Below, one piece after another: positions 60,561 to 64,000 of a stretch of DNA of 64,000 bases. A model generated the notes under the pieces. That model was not told the origin of the DNA, searched no databases, and saw only the letters and a program-made list of their open reading frames with translations. The translations under genes and the position numbers were made by a program. Where the stretch lies: positions 11,702,689-11,766,688 of the forward strand of contig CM036658.1 of assembly GCA_020746105.1 (NCBI GenBank), written 5' to 3'. Positions within the stretch are counted from its first letter, which is position 1. Every line of letters starts with the position of its first letter. This DNA comes from Trogon surrucura (lineage: Eukaryota > Chordata > Aves > Trogoniformes > Trogonidae).

Positions 60561-61202
60561 TAACAAAACACACACCCCCCTTTGTTGGACATTAAAATTG
60601 TTTGCTTGCAGAATATTAGGATTCTGTGATCACTTAAAATTACAGAGAATTGAAACTTGTTTTATGAGTGATGTGGCTTTGCATGAGTAGCCAGGTTTAC
60701 TGAAGCCTGAGGCCACAGACTGTAGACTTCCACCTAAATGTTGCTGAGCTGAGGCTGAAGGAAGGCCCCCAAACCAGAGGAAATGAGAAAGACAGGACAG
60801 CCACATCTGTCAACAGAAACTGCATCCTCAAGATAAGAAAAGGCACAGCCCACCTGAGACAGAGAAAAGATCCAATGAGGAACAAGAAGACGCCAGACGC
60901 ACGTATTACTACTGGATCCAACTGTCTCAGTTGGATCCACTGAGGGCAGGTGAACTTAGACTGTAAGGGAATAATTGCTCAGGGATTTTTGTCTTCTGTG
61001 TCCCTCTCAGAGGTCTCAGCTTGAGATGAAATAAAGCCAGTTTGTGACAGAACCTGGGTTCTGAACTCTTCTTTACAGTTGGAGGCTATGACTGAATCCA
61101 GCCACACCTAGATTCCTCTCCCCAAGGAAGTTTAGCAGTCCCTTCTGCCATCCTTGCAGTAAAAGCTGTATGCATCGTAAGTAACCAGAGTGATAATACT
61201 TA
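60561..61202. other. unique non-coding sequence
   Basis: Nothing is recognised apart from a short C run near 60585. Small frames on the minus strand (60940-60697) have no domain. Confidence 0.5.
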
Positions 61203-61412
61203 AACTAGACAGAAGGAGTGGTCAGACGCTGGAACAGACTGCCTAGGGAGGTGGTTGAGTCGCCATCCCTGGATGTGTTTAAGTGTTGCTTAGATGTGGT
61301 GTTGGGTGATATGGTTTAGGGGTGAACTTGTAGTGTAGGGTTAATGGTTGGACTCAGTGATCCCAAGGGTCTTTTCCAACCTGAACTGTTCCATGATTCT
61401 ATGATACTATGA
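61203..61412 (+). mobile_element. CR1 LINE 3' tail, young-looking subfamily
   Basis: It reads agaaggagtggtcagacgct to ttccatgattctatgatact with the same ggtggttgagtcgccatcc and gaacttgtagtgtagggt blocks as 22952-23137 and 36655-37074. It is 5'-truncated to about 210 bp. Confidence 0.94.
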
Positions 61413-61730
61413 TCTAGATCTGGCTAAGAGTCCTAATATGGTTAAGTTAGATATAACCGACATAAAATTTGCTGAAGCCTGTCTCCTTCCCTAATGTCCC
61501 TAATTATATGCTTGCCTTACAGAATTAAGAGGAGCTACCAGCTGAGCTGCTCCACAGATTCTGCCAGCAGTGGTTGAGGAGGCCAGTTCTCCTCTTAGTG
61601 AACCTTAGCTAGCATCAGCAAGGCTTACTGTTGTGAGAGAGCAGTCTGGTTAGAGAATGGCCACATCCTAGTTACATGCGGAGAAATCGATAGATACAGA
61701 CAGCAACACCAGCTACTCTATTTAAACCTC
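61413..61730. other. unique spacer
   Basis: Nothing is recognised. The last five bases (acctc, 61726-61730) are the left target duplication of the adjacent LTR. Confidence 0.5.
61726..61730. repeat. target site duplication ACCTC (left)
   Basis: Repeated exactly at 62166-62170 on the far side of the LTR. A 5-bp duplication supports a retroviral insertion followed by LTR-LTR recombination. Confidence 0.82.
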
Positions 61731-62165
61731 TGTTGTGGTTCCAGCCGACTTACGGCGGGAAGGAAACAAAGGAACCACATGGTCGCTCCCTCGCTCACTC
61801 CCCCCTACCGAGAGTGAGGGGAAGAGCCCGAAAGGAGTCGCAGGCAAAGGCCTCGTGGGTTTGAGATAAAAACAGTTTGTTTTAATAGTGAACATAAAAT
61901 GGTAACAATAACAGTGAAATAACAGTAATGTTTAACCAAATATAACACGAGTAACATGTAACGCGGATCTCACCACCCGAACGGACCGAAAACCGGAAAG
62001 AGAGAGCGCCCCCACCCCGACTGCTCCATATATATATACCCTGAGCATGACGGCACGATGGTATCGAATATGCCTTTGACTAGCGACTAGTTTGGTTGAG
62101 CTATTCCCTATTCCCGACTAGCTCCTTTACTGAGAATTAACCCTATCCTAGCTGAACCCCGTACA
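61731..62165 (-). mobile_element. solo LTR of an endogenous retrovirus (435 bp, minus strand)
   Basis: The plus strand begins TGTTGTGGTT and ends CCCCGTACA, giving TG...CA termini, with identical ACCTC at 61726-61730 and 62166-62170. Read on the minus strand, U3 comes first. A TATA run (tatatatata, 62029-62038) is followed by an ATTAAA signal (61886-61881) and a GC-rich U5. Landmarks such as tgagcatgacg and ggtatcgaatatgcctttga place it in the same broad avian LTR family as the remnant at 13.2 kb. No internal retroviral sequence remains. Confidence 0.9.
62029..62038 (-). promoter_or_regulatory. TATA box of the minus-strand solo LTR
   Basis: The alternating tatatatata lies about 130 bp inside the U3 end and about 145 bp before the ATTAAA signal in minus-strand order. 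Confidence 0.6.
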
Positions 62166-62170
62166 ACCTC

Positions 62171-64000
62171 TAAGATGTTTTACAAAGCACAGTTAGGGAA
62201 ACAAACCACATGCAATCACAAAGTGGGCATACTGTTTGAAAGTTTAGGAAGAAAGTAAATGACACATCACGTCATTGTAGCTCTGTGATATTTGAACCTG
62301 AGGATTTGAGACTTGCAGGATACAGGTGCCTGCTTATCTGTTGTGCAGACACTGGGGATGGAGATCAAGGCGGTCTGCACAGTGAGAACCAGTTGAAGGA
62401 GGGAGCCTTGTAGTGCCAGAATGGCCCTGTTTTGGCTAAAGAATGTGGACAGATGGAGACTGACAACTTCAGCACCATCCTGAAAGCAGATAAACTGCTT
62501 CAAAACAGCATTCTGAAGGCCACAGTGCCTTCAGTGAAAGCTTTTGCTTCATTATCCCTAATATATATATTAAAGTTGACATCCCTGACTATGCTAATGA
62601 GCCTAGAAAAGTACATGCCAAACATATACGCCTATAGTCACCAACTCCCCACCCAAATCATGCTAAACATCACCCCAGGTAGGGGAGATAGATAAGGTTG
62701 GAATACAAAGAGCATGGAGGGGGTATGTTGAGGATGGAGAGAACAAATCCAGAAGAGGCAGTTGATCGGCTGTGCTCCTTCTCACTCACCCAGGATGGGG
62801 ACAGCTTCCTGGTAAGAATTGCATTTTCACCTTTTGGTGAGAAATACCTGGGGCATTTTGCTAGCATTACTATTACATTTTAGCGCTATTGCAGAGAGTG
62901 AATTTATCAACAGCAATACTAAATCTGTTGTATCTGTCGCTTTAATAAATCACCTATTCTTTGCTATCTTGCAAATTATCTCAGTGCAAGTCCTTAACAG
63001 TGCTCTGAAACAGGTGAGCGCTCAGCTGAGGTACGTGCCTCCCACAGCCATATACCTTTCATGCAACAACTTCATGTGACAAGATTGAGCCATATTCAAT
63101 GATTCTTTGCCTCCTTTCTGAACTGCTACAGAGAATGGGATCTCACCAGTTTGCTCTGTTACTCATGGTAACCTTCAACCCTGCTTAAAGTGCTATTAGA
63201 ATAATATGTAAACCACGATATTTAAACTGTATTGACATAATAGCTATCTATTGTACAGCAGCCAACAAGCTGTATCTTCCTGGGCAATATAGTGACACAT
63301 CTTTTGTTCCCAGTGGGTGAGAATGTACGAGAACATGTTAATCCATTTTTTGAATTGAACAAGGCAAAGTGTCATGAATGTTTCTCTTGATCATCTCCCA
63401 AAGGGCATCTGTCTCTTAACTCATAGGTGACCAAAAATTGAATTTTTTGTGGCTCTTAATATTTAAGGCATACCTCACAAACAGCTACACAACTGACTCT
63501 CTGTGTGCTTCTTACAATCTATAAGGTAATGCTAACTGAGATCATGGAATACTTAAAAATTACTCTACCTCTGATACAGATATCTTTTCAAATCTTCGGA
63601 ACTATAATACTGCCTTTAATCAGAACTATGTGTTTTTGAGTTGGCAGGGCATACTGAAGAAACTGAAATACAGGAAAACTTTACTCCTGAAGTTCTTCAA
63701 GCATTCTGCAGTGTGTGATCACAGGATATGACATGTTATGCTTGTAACCCAGTTAAGAAAGTGGATGTGAAGAATATGTACTGTCTGTATAGAATAATGA
63801 AAGGGGTACATCACTGTTGGCCCATGAAACTGGATTGTTGCATTTGTGATATTGTTCTGCAGCACTTTTTTCCACATGCTGTGCTAGTGAAGCAAGAAGA
63901 ATACTTTGAAGCTTCTAACGACACTCTTGATATCTATTAAAAGTCCTAAATTGAGGGATGCAGTAAGAGTAAGGATATTTGCCCCACATTAAAATCCTGG
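62171..64000. other. unique non-coding sequence to the window end
   Basis: No gene or transposon is recognised. Small plus-strand frames (62432-62695, 62819-63079, 63728-63940) show no domain, and no splice-bounded exon stands out. Confidence 0.5.

Overview
The window looks like a bird genome (possibly a passerine, which is uncertain). It holds 14 copies of a CR1-type LINE, most ending in the octamer-like 'attctatga' tail, plus several LTRs of avian endogenous-retrovirus style. No mammalian repeats are visible. I see no intact host protein-coding gene and no rRNA, tRNA or CRISPR array. Nearly everything readable is transposon-derived or satellite DNA.

Layout. 1-14.5 kb is mostly unique AT-rich sequence with one old LTR remnant (about 13.2 kb). 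14.5-34 kb is unique sequence with CR1 copies, mainly on the minus strand; two of them (19.6-21.1 and 31.1-33.4 kb) keep readable reverse-transcriptase or endonuclease pieces. 34.1-37.1 kb is a nested cluster. A minus-strand CR1 is split by a solo LTR with a perfect 5-bp target duplication. It is followed by an unassigned 0.85-kb block containing a membrane-anchor/cysteine-rich ORF, then by a plus-strand CR1 tail. 39.5-43.8 kb is a near full-length plus-strand CR1 with both ORFs recognisable but broken. 43.8-46.7 kb is unique and GC-richer sequence.

46.73-59.81 kb is the outstanding feature: a 13-kb satellite of about 65 head-to-tail monomers with mean period near 201 bp. It has higher-order structure, with repeated blocks at lags of about 806 bp, 2.0 kb and 3.6-3.8 kb. 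Almost every monomer carries what reads as a complete 3' splice-site module (branch point-like TTGAC, pyrimidine tract, CAG). About 100 bp further on, each has a donor-like sequence whose first base is T or A instead of G. The monomer therefore resembles an internal exon plus a very short intron, tandemly amplified. A consensus donor sits about 600 bp upstream of the array. I know of no named satellite that matches this.

59.8-64 kb holds LTR remnants, one CR1 tail, a second solo LTR on the minus strand with a 5-bp target duplication, and unique sequence.

The pieces do not form a pathway. They record CR1 retroposition, retroviral insertion followed by LTR-LTR recombination, and local amplification of a satellite. 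All similarity statements come from reading the sequence and remembered family features; no database search was possible.
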